A stretch of DNA of 64,000 bases. It comes from Lycocorax pyrrhopterus obiensis. Lineage: Eukaryota; Chordata; Aves; Passeriformes; Paradisaeidae. Of this stretch, positions 25,301 to 37,670 are shown in pieces. The position numbers and the translations under genes are program-made. The stretch spans positions 394,663 to 458,662 of the forward strand of contig JACSVZ010000011.1 in the NCBI GenBank assembly GCA_014706295.1, given 5' to 3'. Under the pieces are notes generated by a model. It was not told the DNA's origin. It ran no database searches and saw nothing but the letters and a program-made list of their open reading frames with translations. Position 1 is the stretch's first letter. The number at the start of each line of letters is the position of its first letter.

Positions 25301-28300
25301 CTTCTGTTGAAACCCTCATACCTTCTGGGCTTGATCCAAAATCAAGAACATCAGAACAAATCAGGCCAAACTCTCTCAGGCTCTGGGAAGAGGCTGGGAA
25401 AGGTTATGCTGTGCAAGTCTGAGGGGTCAAAATATCCTCAGATTGCCCCAGAACTAACTGGCTCTGTAGCTGGACCTCCTGCCCCAGTGTGTTTGCAGCA
25501 TAGCCAGGATCCCAGGCTGATACGAGATTGGTCCTGTCCTCCTCTCACATCTCTCCTGTTTTTTAACTCCAAGAGCCAGGATGTAGCTTTTACACCCTAC
25601 ATCACATTTTGCCTCAGTAGGTGCCTCTTGTCTAATGCTACCTTCTAACAAAATAGGTCCTGCATCCATTTCAGCTGCTTTTGCAGAGCAGCCCACCCAG
25701 CAGAGAACACTTTCAGCAAGGCCAGTGTGTGTGGTTAGTCCACACTACTCACCTGAAGCAAGGTTGGCCACTCCAGTGTGATGTCACCCATCCCCCCATC
25801 AGGCTGCTGTGGATCCTCCCTTTGCCACTGTGGCTTCTATTCTTAGGCCTCTTGTAGAGTCTGACATGCAGACCTGGAGAGTTCTATGCATGAGGACAGT
25901 AACTCGGGAGGCAAGAGGGCAGTGCCTGAGCTGCTGGCCCCACAGTGGCTTTGAGAAGATCAGTTTGGTATTTTTAGCACAGGTATCACAACCACTACCT
26001 CATCTGTCTTAGCCTTTAGAAGTAAACACCGTGCATGTTACACAGTCATTTCATCTCCTGGCTTTACAGAATCCCCTGACTGTCCAGGAAGCACCACAGC
26101 TGCCTGCCAGGGGTGGCCAGCAGCTGCCTTTGAGTACAGCTGGGTTTTGTTTTTTAAAGGGTTACTTCCACCCCACACCCCTAGTCTCAGGACAGGGAGA
26201 CACCAACCATAGGAGAAGGAGACAGTGGACAAAGAGCTCAGCCTTGCCTCATTGGGCTGATAAATGCACTCCCTCTGCCCCAACCTAATCTCTGTGACCT
26301 GCTGATGCAGAAATCAAGTAGTCATTGGCAACAACCCATGTGGGCCTGAAAGCCACAGATTAGCTTCTGAGAAAACCTGACGTAACTTTTCCTTCTCATT
26401 CCCAAGTCTAGAGGGAAGACACCCCCACACGCCTCCTCCCTCCCCTTGGTTAAAAGATTTCAATTTCCACTTAGTAGGTGATCGTGGTGGTGGTGGATGT
26501 GATACACGTGCTTGAATGGATATGTTTAATGTGAGCCAGGGAAGAGCTGTTCTCCTCTCCAGGGTGCTTCATCCTTATTTTCCCACTGAGACTGTGCATA
26601 TGCACAGGACTGACTTTTCAGAGATGCTGAACCAATGGGAGCCGTAAAACTTCAGCTTGTGTTTCAGTCCATATGTACTTTGATTTCATGGTGGAGAATG
26701 AAAGAATATCCCTTCTCTGATATAAGCAATATATTCTCAAGTGCTGGTTACATTACGTTACGTTACATTATGTTTTCTCAAAAGCCAAATACTGATATTT
26801 GCCAAACTGGTTTAAGTCCAGCCTTTCTCGACTGGCTTTGGAGAAGGCAGTCTGGATTTATCCCATTGATTTAGTTTCAAAGCAATCATGCCTTCACACT
26901 TCCAAAGCCATTACATTTAATCTCATCAATATGAACAAAGTATTCGAGCAATGTAGAAGCTCTAAGAAATGAGGAAAGTCTACTTTGAAAGCATAGCAAG
27001 ACCTGCCCTTGTCAGCCCAGGACATATAAATCAGTTTGTTTTCCAACTCATTTAACCCTGGCCAGTGACTTTATGCCTCAGTTTGCTTCACTTCCAAAAA
27101 TGTATCCAGTTCCTCTCCTCAGGCATGACTAAGGCTCTCTTCTATTGCTGACTCTGTCAACTGGGTAATATCCCAGCCCCTCCTCATTGTGTAATTCTGC
27201 CTCAGTTTAAATGTATTATTCCCCTTTTGCTTTCAAATGAGTTATCTCAGAAACAGCACTGGCACCATGATGTCCCTTTAGCTTTCTGCTTTCTGTATGC
27301 CTTTCCTAGCCAAGGTCTAACTTTTTACTAATTTAAATCTCCCTTACACTCCCAGCTATCCCATGTACAGCTGCTACTAGAGTCCACGAGACACAGAGGC
27401 AAGAGGGAAGGAGACACCCAGTTGCTCTTTAACATGAAAAGCTCAGAGCTCAGTATAGTGGTGCCAACACTGAGAGAAGCTGCAGAGATGCCTACAGCTC
27501 AGCCTCAGGGGCGGTTTGTGTGGTGGATGTGAGGCACCCATGAGCTCCTGCAGCTGATACACCTACTGTGGTTGACATTTGGAACCAAACTATGCCACTG
27601 CTGTTACGTTTGTCCTTTGGTGGCAGCTGGAGCTCAGAAGTGTCCGAAGTACATTTGATGGAACAGCAGGAGGATGAGCAAAAGGGTCTGTGACCAAAGG
27701 AGCTTCTGAGACAGGCTGTTGGCATTGGCCCTATAACGACAGCTTGCCTGAGCTAGTCTCGTCTAGGGGTGTCCATGTTTCAGTATAAAGCTCCTAAAGA
27801 GGCTAATTACCACTAAACCAGACAGATTGTTGAAAATTAAATCTGTGGGCTGTGTATAGTGATGTTACCTCCATAAGGAGATAACCTATATTGTGCTGAG
27901 TCTCAGGTCTGCTGTGAGTGAGACACAATGAGCTGTATAGTCTCTGCATGTGCATGAGGGGCAGAGCAATTAATTCCTTCTGCTGTTTATTCTTGCACAG
28001 AAAGTGTGAGAAGATGCTATGATTACTGCTAATCTGTTTTAAATGGAGCCCGGTGGAGCTTGGGGGATCAGTGCACATATTCCAGCACAGTGGGCTGTAC
28101 GAATTAGACAGCATTATGCAGAGTGCAATTATGCAGATGTGTAGTGTTCCCATAATGTATTTCTGTTTTAGAACACATTGTATAAATCTCTGGATTTCCT
28201 GCAAAAATGTCCATCTTTGCTATCACTGCCAGCTTACCAGACTGTTTTGTCATCTGCTCAAAGCTTGTTAGGGCTTTGGCATGCTATGCAGAAAAATCTC

Positions 28301-30949
28301 TCAGTGAGATGTGTGTTGTGAATTACGGTCCTGACAACTATCAGAGGGTGCGTGCTGAGGTGTAGCATTAATATTTATTTGGGAACAGATGTCCTGGCTA
28401 TTAGCCAGGGGACAACCTTGGTGTGTTAGGTGTTGGGGAAAAAAGTCCTGCCCCTAAGAACTCAGTCCCTATATAGCAAGTATTAAAAATATTTAATATT
28501 TTAAATACAGGCAAAAGAACAGGTAGAATAAAAGTGTGGGTGGAGGTAATGCTGTAATAACTTCTTTTCCCTGAACTGAAGAAAACATTTCCAGCCAAAG
28601 GCTGGTTTATATATTTACTTTAACTGGGGTTTAAGTATCCTTTTTTATCCCAGCATTTTTAAACTGATAAAGCTTAGCTATAAAATAATCTTATTTTGCG
28701 TGTACACTGATAAAGATGTTAAGTAAGAATTCTTAAACCATTTTCCTGCTCTGTAGAGTCATGGAAATGTAGCAGCACCATATTTAAAAATCTGCTTTCC
28801 TCTTCCTGGTAAGATTTTTAATTCTAGTGGAGAATGACAACATCTCCTTCTGCTTTGTTAGTGTCATGCATGCATGTGCCTGCTGTTAGTTGCAGGACAA
28901 TGACTTCACACCAGACACAAATGGGCAACAACAGGCAAAGCCAAAATAAGACTCTGTTTATGTTTATAATAGCTTTCCTCTGTGCTGTGTGTGCTCCTTC
29001 TAGGGCAGATGCTAATTCCAGTTTTGGACCAGTTTGCAGCTGGTCATCTGCTCAGATGGCTTTAGATGTCATGGTGTGCTGCAGGGTTAAAATATGTACA
29101 GATTTTCCCAATGTCATTTGCAGAGGTGAACAATAGCTGACTTGGCAGAGGTTTGACACTCCAGAAGTCCTGCAGTGGCTCCTGTGCCAAGTCTTTGTGA
29201 TGAGCATGCAAGAGTTAAGCTACACACTTTTGTACATCCTCTCCTTTCTTTGTGTGTGCAGCAAGATGAAGCTTGCCTCACTGTTTGCTTTTCTAAATTA
29301 AGATGTCTCCTGGCAGGGCACCACTCAGGTGCTCACAAGAACACTGCTTGAAGTGATGCACACTTACTGGCTGGGAGAAGCCCGAGGCTGATGGGCATTC
29401 AAACACGCTCCCTGCAGATATGTAGACTTGGTCTCTGCACCTTGGTGTCAGCACAGGGGAATGTGGAGAACTCTGCCCAGAGTGTACCATTTCTATGAGC
29501 AATAGACTTTAACTTTCAAAATTAGAGGCCAGACGAGAAATTAACTCTATATAATGAATATCTGTGAAGCATGTGGATGGGAAAAAAATTACCCAGGGCC
29601 CATGATCCTCAATCCTTCACTCTGATTACTGATGAGGAAAGAGTAAGAAAAATCATTACTTTCCCTGACCTACTTCTCTTCTATAAGAAAGGTGTGGTGA
29701 GAGGAATAACAGCCTTTCTTTGATTGACCAGATTAGTTCATCTTCCCCAGAAGAAAGAAAGACAGAAAGTGTCATTTCAAAGCTTGTAGCTCTACTGAGG
29801 AAGCTCCTGGGTTTTTTTTCCCCACGCAGAGGAACAGTGGACTCTGCATGTCAACATTGATGACAATCCAACAGAAAGCACAAAGACCAGAGGCTTGACT
29901 CATCACCATGGATGCAAGAGCAGTTCTTTGAACCCACTGCACTCATGGGAGCAGCTTTCTTGGAGAGGTGATTCATCACTGAGGAAGTCCAGGATGAAGT
30001 ATGGACACCACCTTCCCAAAAGAGACAGCTGTGATCTCTTACACAAACTCCTTCCCTGACTGTAGTAGCACTGAAAATGACTTGCTGCTTCTGGGAATGA
30101 GCCACATGGTGCAGATCTCAGGGACTTGTCTCCTCACTGTCAGTTCTGAATTACTAAGGCTGAGCCACTACATGTAATGTCCCCTCATTATGGGGTCTTT
30201 GTCAATAAGGACTTGCAGACAGTTTAATGGGTCTTTCTCAGGATCCCAAAAAGATTGCATGGGCATTTCTGGAAAGACCTAAGGCTTTTGTCTTTTTCAC
30301 ACTCCAGAAATCTGATGTATGTTTCATCCACCTAGTCCAGGAGTGTCACACACTCTGTGGCCCAAGCTTGATTACACAAGGTGACAGCACCAAAAAATTG
30401 GTCCACTTCTAATCAACAGTTCTGCTACAAATAAGCCAAACAGTTTTGGGGAAATTTTGATAATACACAGAGATTTGGGGGGGACCACAGGTAAACCTCA
30501 AAAAGGGGCACCAGCCCTAGACAAAGAACTGCAAAAGTGAAGGGTCAGAAAGAAACTGTGGGTGAGGAAATGTGGGACTATATGTGTACCATGGAACCAA
30601 AACCTTTTGAGGGTTTGTAGCAGCTTTCGAGTGATAGACAGTCGCAGTGGGTGACTTTGAGCTTTAGGCATCTTCTTCATGAGTTGTGGTGAAGTTTGAA
30701 GGAGGGAGAAGAAAGGAGGAGTATGTATGACTACAACTCTGTGAAAACACAGATGAATTATATAGAGGGGCATACATCCAGCATGAAGACAATGAAAAGC
30801 ATCTGAAGGGCAAATAAATAAGACATCAGAAAGAGTAAGTCTTGAGAAAGCATAAGGATTAGAGAAAGCACAAGGACTGTTGAAGGATGCAACCCAGGGC
30901 TCTAAGTACATCAAAACATCCTTGGCTCCAAAATTTTCTAATCTGGAGC
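25301..30949. other. non-coding DNA with small repeats
   Basis: No gene is supported. (GTG)4 lies at 26484-26496. A 5-bp-unit microsatellite (GTTAC/ATTAC, five units) lies at 26747-26771. A possible MIR scrap ('ctcatttaaccctggccagt' and 'tgcctcagtttgcttcactt') is at 27044-27105. A perfect AT hairpin (AAAATATT/AATATTTT, 1-nt loop) lies at 28486-28502. The purine run 'agaagaaagaaagacagaaa' is near 29750. Open frames reach 138 codons but resemble nothing known. Confidence 0.5.
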
Positions 30950-31115
30950 TGGTGGCTGGGAGAGCACTCAGGGGAAATATTGTATGTGCTTACCCTGTGT
31001 TCATACTTTTCCCTAGGCATTTTGCTTTTGCCCACTGTTGGAGACAGGAGCTAGATGGACCTTTGGCCTGGCCCAGTGTGGCTGCTCTTCTGTTCTTGTG
31101 TTCTCGTATTGTGAA
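30950..31115 (+). repeat. CR1 LINE 3' end, older subfamily (truncated)
   Basis: This is the clearest old mobile-element fragment here. 'cccactgttggagacaggag' leads into 'ctagatggacctttggcctg' and 'gcccagtgtggctgctcttc', ending in a 'tgttcttgtgttctcgtat' tail. It matches the 3' end of older CR1 retrotransposons, whose consensus reads 'ctagatggacctttggtctgacccagtatggc...ttcttatgttct'. The upstream 'ttcatacttttccctaggca' also fits the CR1 3' region. Only the 3' tail remains, with no reverse-transcriptase coding sequence, as is typical of 5'-truncated CR1 copies. Confidence 0.8.
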
Positions 31116-34100
31116 AGAGTTGGAGTCCTTGTGGTAAGTCTTGCGTTCTTTAGCACAAGCTGCAGGACAAACCATGCTTATCATGGTGCCATTGCTGAGT
31201 CAGACACAAAGGGATCTTGCTGACATTCTGCATTGCTTTGCACACAACATGCTGAACAGACTGTGAAGAAAAGACTGTATTTCCCAAAAACAACCGGTCT
31301 CTTCACCAAGATGTCTCTTATGTAGGTACAGCAAATTGCTGTCTCCTGCAGCCAGGCTGCTCCAGCATCAGGCTATGGAAGGGTGGCAGCAGCAGCTTTC
31401 TGTCTAACAGAACATGTTTTGGTTTAGCATCCAGGGTGTGTTGCTGGGACTGCCTGGAGAACCTCTCTGGGGCATTCTCCTCACCTCCGTCCCACTGCAG
31501 CCCTGTAGCCTCTGTTCTTCAGGCTGTTGCCTGCAATGTGCTTGTGAGGCTGCTTTTGTTCTCTGAGGGGATGAAGGTGTTGGCAGTTCTTTCCATTTCT
31601 CTCTTTGCTTCCATCTCAGCAGCTGGTGACAGGAGAACTTTCTGAGCCTCTCTACTGGATGTTTTGGCTGTCTTGCTCCTCCCCCACTTTTTTGGCTCCG
31701 TAGTCCCACCACGGTAGTTGTACTCTTGTGGTTGTAATTATGTCCGTGAGTAGTGCTATCCTGTCTTGCCTATCAGGGCTAGCATTACCAGGAGGGGTCT
31801 CCATTTTTCCAAGAACACTGTGCACTTTTGAAAAATAAGTATCTCCCAAGGACATGAATCTCCTGAGAGCTGCACTCACCTTTTTCCTTTTTGCTTTTCC
31901 TTGTTTATTCATTCCCATGGTGAGAATGACAGTATCTTTTTTTTGCACAATGTTTTTTTCTCCCACAGTATTTTATCATTTATCATATTTATCAGGTAGG
32001 AAGAGGGGAGGAATTTGTAGGTAGCAAGAAGGAAAATTTGCTTCCAGAGTGAATGAGAGGAGGGTCAGAGGGCCAGAGCAATGTTTATACACACATACAG
32101 CAATTTCTTGCTCAGTGTATGCATATATATGCACGTGAACTACATATGTTAACAATACATTTTTTCTAAGGTCAGTGTTCTTCTCTGCAAAGCCCAGACC
32201 CCACTTAGGGGAGAAACAAGACTTGCCAATAAATGGATCCAATTTAAAAGAAACTAGGTGGAAATAATGATGAGGAAATGAGAAAAATAAGCTTTTGATG
32301 AAATAATTAATGACTACTTGTGACACAATCGCGCAGCAGCAATCCAAGGCTCAGGGAGATCAGAGGAGACAATTTGCTGCCAGACAATGCTTACTATGCA
32401 AAGCCAAGTAGCCTCCTGTTTGCAATTTAAAATCATACCCATATACATGAACTGCAGTTGGTGGCGGCTTGTTTGTTTTAAACTCTCCCTAACAAAGTAA
32501 CAGCACTCCCTTCACGTTGGGTCTGAAAGGGGAGCAGACCAGCAGGTTCCGAGCAGCTATGTGGCATGTAAGACAGGTCCAGCTCTAAGGCAGCTAAAGC
32601 CAGGAAATGAGTGTTTCAGCATGTGTGAATTATTTTGCTGCCATCAAACTGAACAGATCTCTGCTGCTAACAGATCTGGTCCAAAAGACTGAAACTAGTG
32701 ATTCTTAGCTGGGGGTGCCTGGGCTAGGAGGGTCTTCTGAAAAGTCTGCAAAAGGTGCAAAGGAAAAACAAGCCTTCTGTCAGCAGGCTTGCATTTGCTG
32801 TCACCAAGTCCTCACCCCCTCATTGGCAATATTTTTATGAACCCACAAGTGGACAAAGAAGAAAAACACTTGGCACAAAATATTTTTTGCAGAAGGCTCA
32901 ATTCTACCCTCAGAGATTGTGTTCCTTACACCAGCCATGCTGAGCTCCGGGTGGCAGTGGGTTGGTTTGGCGGCGAAGTAGCTTTTGAAGGAAATCTTGC
33001 TGTTGTCTCCATTCACCCAAATCTGCTTCCATGGCAGCATGGTCTTAGCAGTGCAAACTGGATTGCTCTGCCCAAAAGCACTTCAGGAGTGCACCAGATG
33101 GGCTGTGACTGCTAGTGGGGGTGTTCAGTCCACATAGCCACACTACAGATAGTCTGAAACCACCAAAATCACTGCAATAGAGACACAAGGACAGCCACAT
33201 GATGTATTTCGCAGCAGAATCTGCTTCTTTGCAAGACATTACCTGTCATTGCAGAAGAGCCACTGCCACCATTCTTCACTCAGCTCCTGAGACAAAGGTT
33301 GTGGAGGTGTAGAGCCAGCGTCTCCCTGCTCAGCTTGGGGGTTAGCTCCTTCCACTGGGCTGCTCTGCACTTCTGCCATCCCAAATAGATTAGTGGAGGA
33401 AGGCATGTTGGGAGACAGTCCACTCCTAATCACTTCCAGAGGTCCTGTTTCCAACTTGGTCAAGGCACTGCTGAGTCATTTTCATGCAGAATGAGTTATG
33501 ACTGTGTTTAAAACCTCTTTATTACCCTTCAGTAATCCAGAGCTCAGTCTTGCATTTTTAATGTTGCTCTTCTAAAGGGCAGATTTATATGTAAAACACT
33601 TTACACTTTGGTTTCCTCTTAAATAATAACTAACGTTGTTCTTATGAGTGCTTTATGACATTAACTAACTAGTCCTGACAACACCCTGATTTTACATAGG
33701 CACAGCAAAAATCTTGGACGAGCTTCTTAAGTCTGGTGTTTTCAATTCTCATGATTTTATTGTGAATCTAGGGTAGGCTTTTTCTTCAAGTCTCAGCTTC
33801 TGGAAGCACACAATCACATGACGTTCTCACTTTTTTTTTAAACAATACATTTCTAATTCTTCCAGTTGCAGGGGAAAGCCTGGGGAAAATGTGATCCACA
33901 TGCATTACAAGGCTCAGAAACCAGATGCCAAATGAGAAGCCAAACTATGCTGCCATTTTTAAATATCCAGAGCTTTAAGGTAGTCTAAGTATGCTCTCAG
34001 TCTTCACCCTTGTTTTCTGAGTGAAAGGACTCAGCAGAAAATAAAGCTTCATGTTTCATGGACACAAAGTCAAATAAAGTCTTCAGGGCTGCTAATATTG

Positions 34101-35567
34101 TCCATCTCCCCCTTTTGCTTACTTGTGTCTGATTTTCATCCTGCATGTGCTTTGCTTTCCACATTGTGAGTAGTCACATTCCTCACAGTGGTAGAGAAAA
34201 GCACACAAATAAATCTTTGCTGGAACAGAGCAGATTTTAAATCAAATCAAAATTTTACATACAAGTAATGTCAAGGTTTTAAACTCTTCCGTCTGTTATT
34301 ATATGCTTGTAGAGTGCACTTTGCATCAGGCCGGGGGATACAGTCCATGGCTCTCAAGGCTATTGTAAAACAACAACCATTACTGCTACTGATGCTTCTA
34401 GTACTATCACTAATAGAATAGAATTGTTAAATAGACTTTGTGATTGTGTTTGCTTAAAAAGTTGCAAGAAAGCCTTCAGTAAGCTTTTCTTGTGCTGTAG
34501 CACTGCAAACCAGCTTTTTGTATGTTGTAAATGGAGCTGGACAACAAAAAATGAGTGACATACTGATTTTATGTCATAGATTTTGTGTTTCTTTTACTCC
34601 ATTATTGGTTTTATACTGAAGCATTTAATTTTTCCCACTATTTCCTGCTGACACAGTTGCAGATCAAAGACCGTAGGTGGCTGACTTTGGGGTAGCGATT
34701 TAGATTTCTCTCACTGGTTTTTAGTCCTGTGTAATACTTGCTGCTCTGCATGGGAATCTAATGCTATTTTAATTACTCCATGCGTGTAGTTCTTCTTTAA
34801 CTATTAGAAAATCTCTGTTAGACTTGGAGGCCAGAGCTTTCCCAAAGAAAATACTTCCTAGCCTGGTAATCTTAATGATAGAAGATTGTCCTGATATTTG
34901 TTATAAAGCATCCTTTTCTTCATTTTCTCTCATGGCTTCCAGATAAATATTTCTGTGACTCCCCAAACAAATCCCTTGTTTCTCCAAGTTGGACAGTTGC
35001 CTCCCTCTCACTTCTGCTCAGCTGAACAATATATTCTTCTCCTTTAAGCATTTTTGTCATGGTTGGTGCTTTTTAAACCATTGTCCCTGTTTGCCCACCT
35101 GTTTACATGCTGAGTAGAAAAATTTCGCAGGTAGAATCAAAAGAAGCAGTGGTTTCCATCCTGGGGTGCTCAGTTAATATGTTAGCACACCTTCACATGT
35201 CAGACTGCCAGCAAAAGCCACAAAGGAGCTCCCTGTGCCAGCCACATGGAGCTCTGCCACCATTGCTCTATTAAAAGAGCTGATGGGAAGGTCAATTGCT
35301 TGATTTAAGTATTGACCACAAACTTATTTAGACAGGTTTTGTCTAGGGATCTAAGAACTCCTGTATTGCAGTCTTCCTGGGACCAATTCTCTGCTCATTT
35401 CCCTTACTTTTCGGCATAAGTAAGGTTGCTTTAATCTTGCAAATGTCCTCTCTTTTTTTTCCAGTTCGGAGTGTTCAAAGCCAGACAACCCTAGTTTATG
35501 TTTACTCTTGTTAAAGGCAGTCTGTTCTACAGGCACAGCAGAACCAAACCAAGACAGAGTGGCATTC
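31116..35567. other. AT-rich non-coding DNA, no gene seen
   Basis: Open frames are at most about 123 codons (minus strand, 31976-32347), lie in AT-rich DNA and resemble nothing known. No RNA gene or further repeat family was recognised. T-rich runs near 31938 and 33831 are short. Confidence 0.55.
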
Positions 35568-35633
35568 GTTTTAGAGTTGGATTTGATGATCTTTGTGGGT
35601 CCCTTCCAACTCGGAATATTCTGTGATTCTATA
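35568..35633 (+). repeat. CR1 LINE 3' end, younger avian-type (severely truncated)
   Basis: 'agagttggatttgatgatct' is followed by 'ttgtgggtcccttccaactc' and then the 8-bp tail units ATTCTGTG and ATTCTATA (35618-35633). This is the characteristic 3' end of bird CR1 elements ('ttggactagatgatctctgaaggtcccttccaac...attctatgattctat'). About 65 bp remain, an extreme 5' truncation. It is the strongest single indicator of an avian origin for the window. Confidence 0.9.
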
Positions 35634-37533
35634 TTGAAATTTTACACTGCGGAAAGTGACCAAGCCTCCCGTTGATGAATTTGCTAATATCAAACAAGTG
35701 AAATACTATCAAGCACAGGACAACCACAAATAGGTCCTTCCCAGCAAGGAGCCGAGTCCCTGCTAGACCCTTTCCTCTCACTTCCAACTGTAACAGCTCC
35801 CCTTCCAAGAGGGAAAGAGTTGCTGTTGAGATGAGCTGCATGGTGGTGGTGTGACAAGGTGCCTTGGCAGTGCTTTTGCAGAGTCAGCCTCCAAGTAGGA
35901 AGCAGGCTAACATGTTTCTTGGACAATACAAGACAAGGAGGGAGGGATTTATATAGGGATTGTATAACTGTGTTAAGGGGTATAAAAAGGACGGGCAGTC
36001 TAGCAAAGGAGATGGTTTATATATGCAAGGTCAACAGCTAACTCAGTAGGATCATAGAAAATATCTTGCTGAACTGAGGAATGGTAAAGAGACACATACA
36101 GTACTGATTCAGCTGGCTGTGCTCCTCTGTGTCATTCCTTGATAGATTTACCATGTAGTTTTGGTTTGGTTTCCCCTCTCCAGTCCTGTAGAGAGGGATT
36201 CCTTTCATGATGATTTAACACACACCTTATAATACAGCAACTCAAGATAGTGGATTGAAAGATTTGTGTTGCTGATTCTGCAACAAATGCATCAAGTACC
36301 AAATGTGCTTTCAATAACTTCCTGCATCAAGCTGAGATAGTTGGTCAAAGGCATCTTCAAAAAAACCCTCAGTCGTACCTGGGCATGATTTGATCTACTG
36401 TCTTTCATTCCCTGCTATTTACTGCAGAGGCAGTTTGTTTTCACTTACAGCTTTGCTCCTCTTTCAACTGTTGAAGCTGCTTAAATAAGCTGCACTCCAG
36501 TATTGGACATTGACCTGTGTTTTACTTGTTTGTTTAGTGAAACTGCCACATAACTGACCCAGCAGAGTCAGGAGTTATAAACAAACTTTGACTGCAGAGT
36601 GTGTGTTTGATTCAGCTTTCACCTTGACACAAAGCCTTTGCTTTCTGGAGGAGCAAAGACACTCTCTGGAGTACCTCGGCACAGTGCACACCAACTTCTC
36701 TTCAGTAAACCATAGCTAGAAAAAGGCAGCAAAAAGTCTCATGGCATGCAGGGGTGGTTTGTTGTTGTTGTTTGGGGTTTTTTTTTTAATTTAAAGAGTG
36801 TGTGATTAACTTACAGCTCTTTATGTTAATGTACTCCAGTATTAGGCTGCTTCATACCTTTATGATATATAAAGCTGCTGTGAGCAGATTGGCCTATGAT
36901 CTCATTTATGTCACTGTAGATTCAAAGTGACTCACTTGAAAACAGAACTTACAGCAAGTCTCCATTAATGTTCCTAATAATTAATTTGTCCTATGGTAGG
37001 TTTCTGTTCCTTACACCTGAAAGTGCAAGTTGTTTGGGTTTTTTTGAGGCAAAATTATTTGCTAAGGCTGTAAATATTTAAATTCATCAAAATATTGTAG
37101 AATATGAATTCTGTTCTATTGAATATTTTAGTCTGAACAAACAGGACTTACATTGAAAATGTAATATAAAGCTCTTAATCTCTAGTTAAAACTATTAAAA
37201 GGAGTCCAACTAAAGTTGACTGAGAAAATAGTTACAGTATCAATTCTGTGGTCTGTTGCAAATAAGTGACAAGTGTTACTGCCTGGTTAATATCAATGCC
37301 AGGAAATGACCACCATCAGTTTTACGAAGTTAGCAATGCCTTTCAGAAATAAGTCTTTCAGGAACTTGTGGAGGCTTCTTATGACTTGGAGGAGCTTTCA
37401 GCAGGGACATGTCTGCTTCAACAAATTGACAAATCTTTAAAACTATATGTTTGTACCAGTAAATTAATCCAGAGACATTTTTCCTAAAGAGCTTCCCTGC
37501 AGGGGAGCTATTATACATGCTCTAGCCTGAAAC
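35634..37533. other. AT-rich non-coding DNA with a T/G tract
   Basis: No gene is supported. A T/G-only tract with GTT units and a T run lies at about 36760-36789. AT-rich DNA follows to 37.5 kb. Open frames are below 80 codons. Confidence 0.55.
35976..35996 (+). promoter_or_regulatory. TATA-box-like site
   Basis: TATAAAAA at 35981-35988 is flanked by GGGG upstream and GGACGGGC downstream, close to the ideal TATA context of a G/C-rich frame around TATAAAA. A transcript would start near 36010. No coding frame, CpG island or LTR structure follows, so it may be chance or a relic of an unrecognised element. Confidence 0.2.
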
Positions 37534-37670
37534 TTGAGCTGGCCAGAGAATGGAAATTGTGTTTCACAGACAATTTTGAGATTTTGAAATTTGTTTTCAT
37601 TCCAATTCAAAACAAAACCTCAAAATGTTGAAATTCTCCACAAAGGAAAATTCCACAAAAATAAATAGTT
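37534..37670. repeat. ancient amniote interspersed repeat
   Basis: 'tgagctggccagagaatgga', 'cagacaattttgagattttg' with 'aaatttgttttcattcc', 'caattcaaaacaaaacctca' with 'aaatgttgaaatt', and 'aggaaaattcca' follow the pattern of an old sauropsid repeat that begins 'gagctggtc' and then alternates 'gaaaattt', 'aattttgaaattt' and 'attcaaaa' phrases. It may continue weakly to about 37830. The family name is not known to me. No coding potential. Confidence 0.45.
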
